Source of the DNA: Pipra filicauda
Lineage: Eukaryota; Chordata; Aves; Passeriformes; Pipridae
Assembly (NCBI RefSeq): GCF_003945595.2
Contig: NW_024104313.1
Span: 992,001 to 1,056,000 of the forward strand
DNA: 64,000 bases
Direction: 5' to 3'
The notes under the pieces were generated by a model, which made no database searches, was not told where the DNA came from, and saw nothing but the letters and a program-made list of their open reading frames with translations. Shown here piece after piece: positions 13,401-28,400 of this stretch. The position numbers were made by a program, and so were the translations under genes. Each line of letters starts with the position of its first letter. Within the stretch, counting starts at the first letter, position 1.

Positions 13401-16400
13401 AATATTTTAAATTAGGAGTGTTGCAAATGAAAGACCTGATTCATTGTTTTACAAATTTCTTTTTTTCAGCCCATATAATTCCAGCCAGTTCACTTTTACC
13501 ATCTTGCAATTAACAAAGTAAGTGTGAGACTGACAAACTTGTCCTAGTGTGACACATCACAGAGTGTTGTCCATCACTTAAAAAGAACACAGCTTAGAAA
13601 ATCCTCTAGCTCAAACAGATGACTGTACCTCTGAGTAATGTGGTGAGAGAAATTTTCCATTGTGTTTTGCAATGCTGCGCATGATTTTTAATGCCTTCTC
13701 CCCCTTTTTGCGTGTAAGGAGCCAACGTGGAGATTCAGGAACCACCCTGTAAGAACACAGAATTCATAAATAGAGCTTTTACCCTGTACCATCATGAGTA
13801 AACCAAAGTCTTTTGTCTTTTACTCTGTGTTAGCACAAAATACATAATTTTTCAGTTTTTGTGATATAGAAACTCTTTTGAGGACTGCTTTTCCAGTCAG
13901 TCTCCTGTAAAATATGTGATCCTTGTGGACAAGAAAGAAGAAAATAGACTATATCAATGCTCAGCAAAGCTGAAAAATAAGAAATCTAACTATTGTATTT
14001 GCACAATGCTTGTCAAAAGTATGATACCCAACAAGCAAAGAAGGTGCCTGTAGAACAGCAGTGAACAATAAAAGTCAACGCTAAGAACATGTAGTAACAG
14101 GTATTGGCAGATCAGGAAACTTCTAGTTGTATATAAGATAGACACACACTCAAATGTATACATATTTTATAAACTGAACACAAAGCAATACCACCAACAG
14201 GTGTTTCAATTTCTGCTAGCCTAGAGTTAAGATGATTAACAATTTAAAAGTTCACAGCAGGCAACATTTAAGGAAACAATGTGTAGGAAGAGGGTATGTG
14301 GGTTAGTTTTGCTGGATCCAGCCCAAAGGACAACCACACCGAGACAGGTGTTTACCATGGCATAGCATTCCACTTTCTCACTGGGACCTGTAGGGCAAGT
14401 TCAGACCTGAACTGAATAGGTAATGAGAGGTACAGGTGGGATCTCATGGCTGACGGGAAAAGCAGACTTTGGTCAAGTTAACCTTATAAGCAGAACAGGG
14501 TTCTGTGAAGGACCAGCTGTAGCTGATCAGAGAGGCAAACTCTGGGCAGAAAAACAAAAGTAATGTATGTCTGCGATTCACTGATGAAGAATTACAAATG
14601 CAAATATCTTCTTCCTAACCTACAACATCTTCCACTCTGAAGACTTGGGACCATAACACGAGTCTTTAGGTGCTTGAATAGCAATGGCAATAATAACAAG
14701 AGCAATGACTGCAACATTACCAGTAGTAGAGCAGGAAGATGAAGTTGGGCAGCGAAATGGCCAGCTGGAGTCCCTGCCAGGTGGGAATCAAGTATGCAAT
14801 TCCAGGGAGAATCATAATCCCCAGGGTAAAGAATATCTGAATCACAATTCCAACAATCCTCTGATCGGAACCAACGATCTCTGTCACTGAGCAGAGAGAA
14901 AGCCAAAACAAACAACATAGAAACAAACTTAATTCTAAAGAAGAATATTAGAGGTGGAACACAAGGAAAAATAGTACTGTATCAGGTCACAGGTCTGTCT
15001 AGCCCAACATCTTGTTTTCAGCAGTGTAAGCATGTCACCAAGGCTGTTCAGGGCCAACACAGGTGACACCTCCTCATCAATTCAACCACCATTCTTCAGT
15101 TAGAGGGTTTTCTGACTGCATGTTTACTACTGAATTACATGGGGCCAGAAGAGGGGTTTAACGCTGCATCATGATCATGGGTAGTGGGAAATTGTTAGTA
15201 GTCTCCCTAGTACAGTTTTAGCACATGCTCCAGACAAGAGGATCTTTCAGGCAGGGACTCCAACCAGCAGGTGATACGGACAAGGAGGAAGAGTGTTTAA
15301 CCATACCTAATAGCTGGTATAGATGGTTGCTGTGAGGGCTAAAGTATGATTCAGCTTGGTTTATTTCCTAGAATGATTATAGACTTTTTTTTTTTAAATC
15401 TTTTGACAGATTTTTTATTTTGTGAATGTGTCTGATCGCTCTGAAACCTATGCAAACCCGTGGACAGGACATCCACAGTTGAGATGAGCAATGTACAAAG
15501 AAGTGTCTCTTGCTTGTTCCAAAACTATCACCACTACGTAGGCTTCAGAATAAAAGCAGAGGGGTTTATGTCGGTTTACAATACATAGAAAACACTTTTC
15601 TAATTTATTTTACTAAAGGAAAAACAATTTTACAGGTAACATTGATTTGTTTCAGCTGGCAACGCAGTGAAATATGACACCATGACTATTTTCATTAACC
15701 ATTCATCATGTCTGCATAGCTCAGGGGTAACTTCATTGCCTAAACATAGCTGCTTACACTGTCCCAGAAAGAGCTGGGTTGTATATAAAAGCAAAGGGAG
15801 GTTCTTGGGGCAGCCTGAAGCATAGATCAATAGCTTTGGGGATGTATTAATGGCAACCATCCTCCTTGTGCAACCAAACCTATAATCTGTATACGCCTCT
15901 TAAAAGATATTAGGTTGGTAAATACTCTGGGGGATCCCAGAATGTAAGAGTAGATCCCTGAAGGAATTTAGAGGGAATCACTCTCTCCCAGAGTTATGCA
16001 CCTTGCTCAGAGCTGTGGTAATATACTGTGCCTCAGGATGTCATATCTCAGAACCTCTCCCTAAAAAGTCAGGCAGTCTGATCTAAGCATTGAAAAACAT
16101 TCTGTACTGTTAAAGCTTGGACATTTTAAGGATGCCATGGGTCTGTCATAAAACATTTTGCTGGTTAGAGCACTTGCCAAAGTTTCAGGATAAGATCTCA
16201 GTTTAAAATTAAGCAGTTCTGTTCTTTCACTGGATCTTGGACTTTAGCTGCTCAGCAGTGTGACATTGTCCAGAAAAACAAGGTGCTTCTGGGCTTTAGA
16301 TGCTAAGAGGACTAGATAGGAATGTTTGCACATACATCACCACAGTGGTCACAGGTCTCACTGTATCTGTTACATCTGGTTGCAATTCTGCTCTCATTCA

Positions 16401-19400
16401 TCTAAATTCCGCTAGGAATTTTAAGAAGTTGTCATGGGCCTCACAGAAAACACCAATGAGACAAGTTTTTGCACTATATAATGATGTTTTCACTGTGTTT
16501 TGTATTATCATAGTAGATTTTTGAATGGCTGATTTTCTTTTTAAGTAAATCTGACATTCCATCTCTAGTAGATGCCTTCCTCAATGTCTTGCTCTTTCAT
16601 GCCCTATGGCTGCCTTTCTGAACCTGACAGTCATTCAAGATGCCAAAACAATATCCTTTTCTCGTGAAAAGTAAGCTTACTATGTGAGGAGTTTCATTGC
16701 TATAGGCTGCAGACTGATAGGCTATAATCCATCAAAGACTCCGTAACCCTGCTCTTTTGATGCTATTTATAAATATGCTTCCTTATTTTTCCCTTTTCAG
16801 GAAATAATAATTTTAATATGGACCCTGGTGTCCTGTCTGACACTAATCAAAGTATCTAAGCTAAAGAACGAAAGCAGCGATCAATCATCTGTCCTCCCGG
16901 TGAGGAAAAGCAGTTAATTCCTCTGAACACCTGTGGGAGATGTTCAGACTGCCAAAATTAACCATGTCCTTGTTTGTGAATCCAGTTTATTTTGGGTTTA
17001 ATCTGCAGATTTTTATCATCTTGGTGATCTCCTATGTAATAAGAAAACCTTTATATATGCATATTCCGTTCCTTCACCTCTTAATTGTTGGAGAACAAAT
17101 GCATTAACTAGGATGGACTTGGGTTACTCATTGTCTGCTGACACCAGGGCCAGTGCTTTGTTAACAAGAAAAAATATCAAGAACAGATATAGTCAGACTG
17201 TTTGTACTCCAAAAATTCCTCACTTTTCCTAACCAGGAAAGAAAGAAGATTACAGCTCTCACCAATCACGTAGCATGTCATCCAGGTTCCCTTGCCAAAC
17301 ACGCCTTGGAGAAAACGAAAGATCAAAAGTACAGTAAAATTTGGTGCAAATGCCACTATGATACCACATATCCCAACCCCAAGACAGGACAGCAGGTAGA
17401 TGAGGATTCTGCCATATCTGTTGAAAAAGGAAAAGAAAGTGAACATCATGAAAAGACAAAGTTTTTTCTTTTTTTTCCCCTGACATTTCATTTTAATGCT
17501 AGATCTGAAAGTGCCTTTTTGACACCAGTCTTTTCCAAAGGGTGGTTCTTTAAAACTCTGTAGGGTTGGCCCTTGGAATACAGAACTCTTTTCCCGATGG
17601 TAGCTGTCACTATCTTTACGTCACTAATTTTAAAACTGGTGATGCCCTCACCAGAACCCCTTTTGTTTTAGAAAACTGATTGTCTTTTTGTACCTAAACT
17701 ATGACACATATGTTACAATTCATCTTTTTGATCTGATCGTGTTTTGGATAAGGGCAACTTCTGTTGGGAATTTCTGTTTTCGCAAATTAGTCTCCTAATA
17801 ATAATTGGAGCCAGCTGTAGGAAAGTCAATCATTCCTACTTTAACTGCTCCATGTGATTTTCTAGGTTTTGTTTAGGTTTCGACTGCTTCTTTTCAAAGT
17901 CTGCCTAATGTATTCATGAGTCTCATTTTCCAGCAAGAAAAATAATTATGTGCCCAAGGTAAGCCATAATTTAAAAAAAAAATCTCCCCGCAGTTTTATA
18001 GCAACTGTGTCCTGGAACAAAACTAGATCTTTTCTCCATTGTTTTTTTAAGAAGAAGAAACTGTGAAAACTGATATAGTTGTTTATATTACCATAAAGTA
18101 TTTGTGACAGTATTTGTTTGTTCATTTTGTTTCATGAGAAGAATTAATACAAGACAAAAACCAGGCTATTTTCAACCAGGTCCATTCTTTTGAGTGCTGC
18201 CAAGGAGACTAATGGTCTGGCTGCAGCACATTCCCCCAGTGCTGTCAACGTACAACATTCATAGTTCTACAGTACTTACATTATGCTCAATAAAGAAACA
18301 CTCCTAGATATATTATTTTATTTTAATAATTAGATATAATATCTCTGCTCTTTCACACTCTTAAGGCACTAGTGTCAAATTGCCCAGCCAGACACTGAGC
18401 AGAGATATCTTAAATTAGTCAGTGCCATGGCCTCCTTTCTGCCTTGTTTTTTCCCTTTTTATCATATCACTTGGAAAGATGAGGTTTTCCTTAAAAGTAC
18501 TTTTGTTCGCTAGTTCAAAATTTGTCATCTGAGATGACATTACGGATAAGTCTTTAAGTATTCCTGCCTGCAAAGAAATGGTACTATAATTTATTATTAT
18601 TAATTACTGCAGATTTGAAAGAAAAATAAAACAGGCAGAAAGAAAGTATTTTATGAACTGAAGAAAAATACTCTGCCATTGAAATAATCAGTGGTGCTCT
18701 CAGTCAGTGCATAGGTTGACTACTGTTAAATAGAGTAAAAAGCACAAACTAGGCTCCCTTGTTTACTTTCAGAGCAAAATAGAGCTTATGGGAGCTTCCC
18801 ACTCTGGAGTAGGTTAGCTACTCAAGCCTGAATATCGCCCATGTCTTTTCAAAGAATCACAGAACTGGTAAGGTTAAGAGAGACTTTTCCCTGGTTTCAT
18901 CCAGCCCTCTCAGAATTGAGGACCAATTGGCAGGAGCTATGACCTCGGAGGTAAGCATGTGAGTCCAGCTTATGAACAGAGAGAGTTACCACATTGAGCC
19001 CCTTCCTTCTTTCCTCAAGTAGCTGCTTGCTTCATCAATGGTGCCTCTTAAACATCCTTCAGTAAACATCAGTCTAGGAAACTCCTCTGAATGCTTCCTT
19101 TCTGTTTCTCTGTCTTTCTGCCCTTCCTGAGTCCAGATGTGCACAGGAAACATTGGAAACCACAAGAAAAGCTCATTTCATGACATTTTAAGGTCCAAAG
19201 AGGATCAGTAAGTAAGACTGCATAAAGTTTCCAGCCCAAATAGAAGCAAAGATTACATTGGCTGGGTTTTGTTAACACGGGTTGGGGACGTTTATCCAAA
19301 ATGAATTAAACCTCCAAAATGTTGACACATACCTATCACCTCCCAGCAAACCAAATGATAGCAGAGCCTATACTGTACCTGTCCGCAGCATAGCCCAGGA

Positions 19401-22400
19401 TGAACGCACCAGTCAGAAACCCCAGATTGAGGATGGCCTGTGAGAGATCCAGCATCCAGGCATTGCCACACACAAGATTATACTGTGGGAACAAGGGAGA
19501 GGCATAAAACATCTAGGTGGGTTATTTGTCATCCTCAGGGCTAAACATTATAGAAACTGCATAGGTCCACACGGGAAGGGGAAATGGAAAGGAAAGGCGA
19601 AAAGGGAATGGGAAGGGTAAGTTCAAATATGCTTGCTCAACAGTAAGCACTGGTGGGCCAGGAAAGCGCAGCCATAGCAAGACTCTTCAAGTGGTTGTGA
19701 AGATAGAGAGAGAGCTCCTCCCTGCCAAAAGGCAATTGTCACATCAATTGTCCAGATGTGGAAAGCAAATTGCTCTTCTGCAAACAGTGCTGTTAAATAT
19801 GTGGCAAAGTCATAACTTTAGTGCAGATTAAGGGTCCTCAGCTATTGCCAGTGAAAACATCAGCTTACAGAGATAGCTTAATTATTTTTCTTAGTGCCTT
19901 CTAGATAAAAGCAAAAACATGTGGTCTCTGAGGAAACTGAAAACAGATCTCAGGTCAATTTCAGATACATTGAATATGTATTTTCTTTGTGTAGCTTTCC
20001 CATACTTTTCTATTCTTTATACTGCAGCATCCATAACTCCCTAGCACAATAATAGAGATGGGGATGATGATGTGTGGGGGCAAAGGGAAGGGGTAAGTCA
20101 TTATGGGGAAAAAAGCGAAGAGACTAGGAACTAAAACAAAACTAAAAACAAAGTACTTCTGTGGACAGCATGGCACTGGAAATTACTTTAGAGGTTCTTG
20201 GAGAATAAAGGAATACTAAGCACTGCAGACCAAATGGAAGCTGGGAGGTTTCGATCCATACCTGGGGTAATCTTTGGAACAACGAGGCCTCGGGACCAAG
20301 GCAAGCCACAGACAACAAAAACTGCCACTATTTACCCTAGAGAAACCCTTTTGCTTTCAGGTATGAGCTGAAAGGAATCTTTTCATCGCTAACAAGGGGG
20401 CTGGTCACTGTAGCACACACAGTGTACCACATTTGTGCTCACCAGCACATATACAACACCAGTGCTCAAGCACTGTGCTTGAATGGAGTAGCCACAGGGT
20501 GAGCTGGAATGATTAACAGCCTCTTCTGCTATTCACAGTTCTCCAGACTAAAATTTAGTGTCATGATCCTGAGCTCCATCTCAGCCTATTTGCATGCTGA
20601 GTAGGTAATGCCCAGCGAGTATTACCTGGGCCTGAGATTTCAGAGATGCCTAACAACCTACAAGGGGCACCTCCTGGGTTTCCAACCTGATAGATATCCC
20701 ATCTCTGCTGACTTTAAATAAAGTCCTGGTTCTGATGCCAACATCATTACTCCAGGGAGTTTGACTGACCACCTTTCAACCAAGTCAAGCTATCAGCACC
20801 TGGCTTCCATTTCTGTAAATCTTGAGCAAGAGCTGCAGAAACTTCTGAGAGGAATAAATGCTGCTCTCAGCTGTCATACTCAAGGGCTATTGCAATGCTT
20901 TCCTAAAATAGCCTGAACATGGAGGAGCAATTTCAAATGCTGCTTAACCTCTTGCTTTTTGAAACTATGGTGATCCTAGCAAATAGTATCAAAAGGTGCA
21001 GCTTTGGAAAACAGCGGGTTTTTTATGAGGATGATCATTAAAAGAAGATTTTTAGAACACAATGCAATTGCCTGTGCTGATGGCAGAGGTTGGGACTCTC
21101 TTTGACCCTTTTTCAAAGAATACATTTATTTTTTAAATAGTTTAATCTCTCTGTACTGTAAACAGGCAATGAATAAACTGTCATGAAAGAAGGCAGGAGA
21201 ACGAACAGGGGAAAGTATCTTTAACAGAGAGGACTCTTTCGTCTGTACAGCTATTTCCTATTATTTATGTGGCAGCTGAAACTAGCCCTTTGCTAACAAT
21301 ATAGTCAAATATTGTATTATTCTACTAAACAAGAACGTACAGAAAACTTCTAAGGAGCTATGTGCTCTTTCTGAAGCTTAGTGACAATACACTATATTCT
21401 CCTAAGTTAGTCCTGCACTTTGTTATTTCTAAGTATTAAAATAACTTGTGGTACAGATAAGCATTTCTGGTTGCTTGACGTAGCGCCCAACATTTAAGTC
21501 ATCACCCTGCTAGTGTCTTGTTTTTCATTTGCAAACATAACCTTCAGAGGGGAATGTAACCTTTAAAAGAGAATTGCACAGCCTGCAGAGATCTTTTCTT
21601 TACCCAAGCCACTTGTCAGACCCACTTCACTGCTTGAGCTGTGACCTGGTTTGGTTGTGTCTGAAAGTTATCCCTATGGAGGAAAAGTATCAGCAACACC
21701 TTACCCAGAGTCTTAGACTGCCTTCAGTTAGTTAGTATTCTCCTATATGACACTTCTTCAAAACACCTCCCATGTTCCTTGCTAGAAGGCTCCGCAAAAG
21801 GTACTGGCATGGAGCCTCCTCTCTGTTTCTGAACCTTCATATGCCCATCCATGCATGGGCTGATGTTTACACTTCTAAAACATGCTAAAACATTTATTGC
21901 AGTGGCAGAGAAAAGGATATGGAAGAGTAAAGGAAAGCCTTAGGTTTTTCTTCCCCTCATCTTAAGCCTATTTGTTAATCTGTGGTGCTGGCTACACCTA
22001 GACCCTGTTAAAACCCAGCTAGCTGGCTCCTGATTGCAATCATCAAAGGTGATCTAGCTCAGCTGGCCAGCTCCAGATAAGGGCACATCCTCTCCTCAGC
22101 ATTGCTATGCTCCTGGCTAAGCCCCTCACTGCACAGGTGCAGGCCCCCAGAACAGCCCTGCAATCCATCTCTGCATTCAATTCTGCACCTGCCTGATTGA
22201 TTTCTATCCACTGTATGACACAAAGCATTGTGTGCCTGAACACAGCCCCTTTCCGTTTAGGTTGTTGAGTAAAACAAGTTGCACTGCCCAAATTGATAAA
22301 ACATCCCCTTCTTCACTGCTTTCATCTTAGTCTTGGCAGTGAGCCGCTGTCAAGAGGCAGTCAGCAGGAACCAACTCCTTCAGGACATCACTCTGTAGCA

Positions 22401-25400
22401 TCCTTAATAGACCTGGGAAAAACAGTTTCTTCCACCCTGCCAGCCTTGCAGTACAGGTTGCAATACAACCCTGCTTGGAAATACATCCCTGTGGTGAACA
22501 ATTTCATACCTGCTAGCAGCTTGAACATCAATGAGATGTTCAGATTTACAGTGGCACTGGTGTGACTTGAAGGAACAGTGCTGTTGTGTTTGCTGATCTC
22601 TACAGCAGCAGAAAAGCACCTGAGTGAGATCTCTCTGGGAGAAGTAAGAGGTTTTGCACTAGTTCCCTGTAGCTCATTAGTGGTGTAATATCTGTAGGAA
22701 GGAGTGGCAACTGGCTGAGATGGGAACAGAAGAAATGCTTGTACGTGACTAATGACTGGGAAATATGGGGCTCTGGCAACTCATTTCTTCATAACTTTGG
22801 CAGAAGGCAAACATTTTACACTTTAGTTTGACATAAAGACTAACCACAAACTTGTAATTCCTGACGCTCTAGAGACCTTTAGTCACCGAGCAAGTCCCAA
22901 AACACTTCAGCACACCTATCCCTGGAGAAATATATTGCTTTAAATAACAACATGCCATTAAAAGCTCCTCAAAATGTAGCAACTTTGAGGAGAAGTTTCG
23001 AAGCACTTTACTGCCTGTTTCAATTAAATTTCAAAATAATGGATTAAAGCCTTTGGTCTATAAAGAGCTCTACAGTGACTGCCCAGCCCAATTGCAACAG
23101 CATATTGAGAGCCCACACACGTTTTAAATGGCATTCATACAGGTGGCCAAACAGAGAATGGTTTACCCTTTGACTCCCAGTGACAAACTGTTTAGGGCAA
23201 TACTCACCGTTTAAGGAAACCTGGGAAGATGTAGACTGTTCTTGCATGTTCCTTATTTGTTGCTGGGCAGTTCTTCTCCACCTCTTTTGTCCTCTGGCCT
23301 TTCAAACTGCTATCTTTCCCAAATCCTTACTGCAACAAACCCCCCTGCAAGTGCATGCAGTGGAAAGGGAGAAATTACCTTCTTTTTCTCTTTCTTTTAA
23401 AGCTTCTGTCAGAATGCTAAGGGACAAAGCAACAACACTGTCCTTCTTCATGTCTTGTTTCAAGCTGAGCACTCAACAGGTCAGATGGAGTCAGTCTGTA
23501 CCCTGCTGCCAGGGGTTGGGGCTGAAGCCCTGAGGGACAGATTAGCGTTTAAACCTTTGCATATTTCTCTCCTATTCATGGCCTAGGGCCCAGCTGGTAC
23601 CTTTGTGTCCCTGCCACTCAGATCACCTCATTCATTGAGTCTCCTAAGAGAGAAGACCTGTTCTTTCTTTCTTCTTATATCTGTCTAGGGCCAAAACAAG
23701 AGGGATGTAGGGAAACTCACCACCTCCTAAAGGAGGAAAAGCAGCAGTTGTACTCAAAACAATAAGAAAAAAAAGCCCAAAACCTCAGCCAGTGCCAGCA
23801 GTCTCAATGGCAGTGGCAGAAACACAGCCCCAGTGGCACAACCCCTGCAAGCAACTGCTCAAACGCCTCTCATACAGGGAAAGCTTAGTTAAAGCTTCAA
23901 AAGTAATTCAGCAATTGCTGCTCCCTTTGCTCCTCTGTCTGCCCTTTTCCACTTTCCCGCCACCAATTACTATTAATCCCACCATGACAATGGAAAAAAC
24001 AGGGTACGGCCATGCCAGTAACAAGAGTCATACTAGATAAACAATTGAGGGTGAATTGCGTTGCTTATTGCCTTGGAGGAGGATAGCAAAAGGACCAGCT
24101 GTGCTTTCTCCACCGTGAGTTTGGCTGCCATATTATCTCCTTCTCTGAGTGACTATAAAAGCTACAAGACAAACATTTTTGCTTTCCTTATGGGTTTCTC
24201 TGCAAATGCTGACTGTTGATTTCTGAGACAGCTGGCGAGCAGAGGATTAAGGAGATTGATTCCCAGCAGGTGCATAGACTGTGTTCAGATGATCCCTTGT
24301 ACACCTCAGACCTCACACTTTGGCAACAAATTACTGCCAGGTCTCAAAATGACATCATCTACAGCGTTAAGACTTGCTGCAGACAGAGCATATTGGAATC
24401 TGCCCCTTCTGCTGAACTTCTCCTGAACTTCTGCCAACAAAGGGTCTAATAAATGCTGCCTAAAATATGCCAGCTGTTCTGTAGTTGCTGGTGACCACAT
24501 AGACTTCCCTTTTCCTTTCATCCACCACCACTGGCCATTCCACCTGCAGACACAATTTTAGCTCGTGCCCATGCCTCTAGGAGTCACCAAAACAAAAAAT
24601 ATCTGAAAAAAATCCCTTTGCACATTATTTCCAGACACCCTATCGCAGAGTGATAGATTTATCTCCACTGGGATAAAAGAACATAGTGCCAAAGCCCATC
24701 AGTATTAAAGATCAGCGACTGCCTCTTCAGCATGGTTTCCTCGGAAAGTTAGGTTTATTAACTTCTGTATGTCCTGGATATATATGTCCTTCAAAAGGCT
24801 CACCCAGAAGGAGACAGCAAGCAACACACTTCCTGTTTCAAGTGTTATGGAGCTCAGGGAGTGAGCTGGGCTCTTTTCCAGACCTCTGTGCCAGACCATG
24901 AAGCTGTGGCCCTCCTGGTCCACTACAGCCCCTCAGCACCCCTCCTCTTCCTCCTTCTCCATCTGCTGCTCAGAAACATAGGCCTTTCCTGCTCTCCTCC
25001 CACTGTAAGAGCTGCTGCTGTCACCAGCCTTCCCTCCCAAGCAGTGCCAGCCACCTGCTTTGACCAGCATCATTTCAGGTGGCACCAGCTGGCATGAACC
25101 TGGAATATATTTAGCTTGATAATTACCCCCTCAGCCCTCCTCTCCAAGCAAAATCTGAGAAGCTACTGCATTCCTATGCTGCATCTGATGCATGCAGCCC
25201 TGTCTTCCATTTTCACAAGATGTGCAAGACCCACTCAATCAAACTGGAGCAGATTGCATTTGGCCAAAGTCCTCTGCACAGATCCACCACCTGCAACACT
25301 GCTGTGTCTTGAAATGATAGCTCAAAACCTTTGCATCAACCCAAATCAACCCAGGTCTGGTTTGCTCAACTTTAATTTGGGCACCACAGCAATGGGCTGT

Positions 25401-28400
25401 GTGTGCAGCACCAGTGGACAACTACTCATCTAACCTGGATTGCCCTCACAGAAAAGCCTAACCTAAAACAGTGGGGCACAGAGACCCTTAGGTGTGCCAC
25501 TACAGAAGTAGGGACCTACTGTCAGAGACAGTTAGACATCAAAAGAAGACTTTGAGAGGGAATCTTTAGCAATGTTCTGTTGCTAAATGTTTAGCAATAT
25601 TCTGTTTTGTTCTAGATCAAACTAGCTGGCTTAGCCATGTGCTCCTGTGATGATTTCTTAATACAATTTGCTCTTCTCCCAAATGTTGAAGGACGAAAGC
25701 CCTGGTATGTTCTCCCAGCATCCTGCTGTACCCCAGCACTGAGAAGCAGGAGTCCTGCACCAGCAGGTGATGCAGCAGGCATCCCAGGTGCTGCTTACAA
25801 AGTAATGTGTGCTTTTTATCAATCCACATTCCCCTTTTTCTTTTGCTTCCTTCTGCTGATGCTTCCACAAAAGCCTTTGCAGTAGACAGCTAAGATAAGA
25901 GAATGGCAAGTGAGCAACGTGATCAATGAAATCAGGTACTGCAATGCCATTCATTTCACAATTCCTCATAAATCAGTCCATTCGGCCACATGATTTGACT
26001 TCTGAAAGGTGCTCAGAACTTATTGCAGTAGCCTGTAGTTTGGCTGCCAGATCTGCTGTGTGATACGACATCTTGTCCCAGAGAAACACACACCTGCTTT
26101 TGCCCTCTACCTCCCCTGTCACAGCACAAATCCACACTGGGTGTGTGCATGCCATAGGCGTGGAAGAGCTCCTTCAGTACACTGACTTTTTTTCCCTCTC
26201 TTCTCTTTTTCTCCCTGAACATATGTCTGTGAGATTGTCACATAACCCATCCTTTCAACTTTGTCTCCTTGGTCACTTCCACTGTTGATTCAGTGAGACA
26301 TAAAGTACCAGAAATCTTTAGTTGAAAGAAACAAAAATATTTCTGCACATGTGGACAAAATGAAGCATTTGCAAGCAGATGGATGAGAACAAAAGTATTT
26401 GGTGAGTTGATTAAACAGAGCAAAAATGTGCCTAAATTGAGTCACACTTTGTTAGAGAAAACTCAGCTGAGAAAAAGGACACTAAATTAAATCTGGGATT
26501 TAAATTGTCTTTGCTGAATGTATAACTCATTAACAAGATATCAAACTCCTTTTAGTAGCTGATCTCAAAGCAACTGAGCCAGGACATGCATGCTACAAAC
26601 TTCCTTTTTAAATGAAGAAATCAAGCATTGTAGGATGTGATTTATCCAGAAAATGTTGCAAAACTGGAAACTGGTTGCAAGTGCCACAAGTCATAGCCCA
26701 GCACCCCTCATCCGAGGTGCACCCAGCCAGCAAGACTCTAGGAGTCACAGTGACACTGATGGTGCAACCTGCTGCCCCAGCATAGGGTAGAGACAGTCCC
26801 AGCCTGTCTCTCCTTGCAGACTGTTGCTCCACAGTTTTCCCAATAAGCACCTTTGGGGGCATGGGTGGGGAGTGCTTCCCCAGCATCCCTTCATCCCTTC
26901 TCCCTGCCCTGGCTCTGGAGAGTCTCCCCAGCAGAGGAGAGGGAAGAAAGTGCAGATGGGCAAGGCATTTGTCTGAGATCATTGAACTTTTCACTTCTAT
27001 TTATTGCTGCAACACAAACACTGGTTATCTTCTCCCTTACTGTACCCAATGGCTCACTAGAAAATCACACTGATTTTGCTGGATATACAAATTGCTGCCA
27101 TAAATGGACTCTGAGCACCATCTTATAGACACAAACTACATGCTTTCATCTACAGCAAGGCTGAAGGGGGGGAAAAATTATGAACAAAAGAGGAATCTCT
27201 ATACTTTTGTTTTTAAGGCGTAGCCAGGCTGGAGCTCTCAGGCAGCATTTGTCCTCCTGCCCACCCAGTCCCAGCTACCACTGCCAGCACAGGCAGAAAC
27301 ACATCATTATTAGGGACCAAAGTTTGACACCAGCTCCCTGCATGTCATTTGTGGCCCTCTGAGCAGCCTTGATTTCAGTGATCACACACATAAGCCAGTT
27401 CTGAACCTTTGCCCAAGGGCCAGGGCCAGTCAGGTGCTCCGATTTCTCTTTTCCTGAACACAGACCCTGGCTAAGCTGCTCAGGTTGTGTATGGTGCTGA
27501 AAGAATGAAGCTACTGCTCTGGAGAGACTTAAGCCTACAAGTGGATAAAGCAGTCTCAGCTGGATGGGAAAAAGATGATGAATTGAAAAGTCAGGATAGG
27601 CATCTCTTTTCAATTCAGTGTTTGCTCAGGGCTTTGCCTGCTGTGCCCTGCTGTGTGTTTTGGAGGACACAGCACTAGTGCAAGTACCCAGTTAAAAACC
27701 ACAGTGGGAGGCTCATGAGACAGAGAGGAACTAGAGCCCTCAGCTGTACTGACACATTTTGCAGTGCACCTTGATGAGCCAATCCTTCTAAGTACATTGT
27801 GTTTTTCATCACTGCATGAGTGACAATTACTGTGTAGGATGACCTTAAAATACACACTCCTAGTGTGTAGACTGTATTTTGGAGCCAGACCACAGCCCAT
27901 CCACATGATTACAGATTACACAGAGGATCTCCTAGGAAAGCATCTCCAATTGTCTTTGCAGCCTCACTAGGAAACCACTACATTTGTAAGTGCTTACCAC
28001 TAGTGGTAATAGCCTGTGGTTCTCTGATACCAACATTCAGGAAAAGCTGAATGATAGCTTTGGGCAATAATGTGTGTTTGGTTTGGTTTTTTTTCTTTAG
28101 TAAGCACAATCATTTTTGCTGACTCCTGCCAGATCTCAGAAGGACAGTCTGCCACCAGTTGTTTTTTGTTACCTACAGACTTAAACATTCAGTACTGGAA
28201 ATACAAAGAACAGATAATATACAGTGATCCAGGTGAGCAAGTACACTTGGAGTTTACAGCATCAAAGTTTCTGGCCCAAAACTGAGCATCAGAAGCCTCA
28301 GCTGCAAGGCAAGACTTAAGTCTCTATTTTAATCTGACATTCCTCTAGAGACAGAGCAATCTCTGCGCAGGGTATTTGGCTTTGCATGGGGTGCTTGGCT

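Larger units (their letters stand above)
9024..13628 (-). other. SLC22A3 intron 5 (4.6 kb) with CR1 cluster
   Basis: Intron between exons 5 and 6. Its notable content is the composite CR1 insertion at 12157-12980. The rest, including an open frame at 9047-9469 (minus), shows no coding similarity. Confidence 0.8.
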
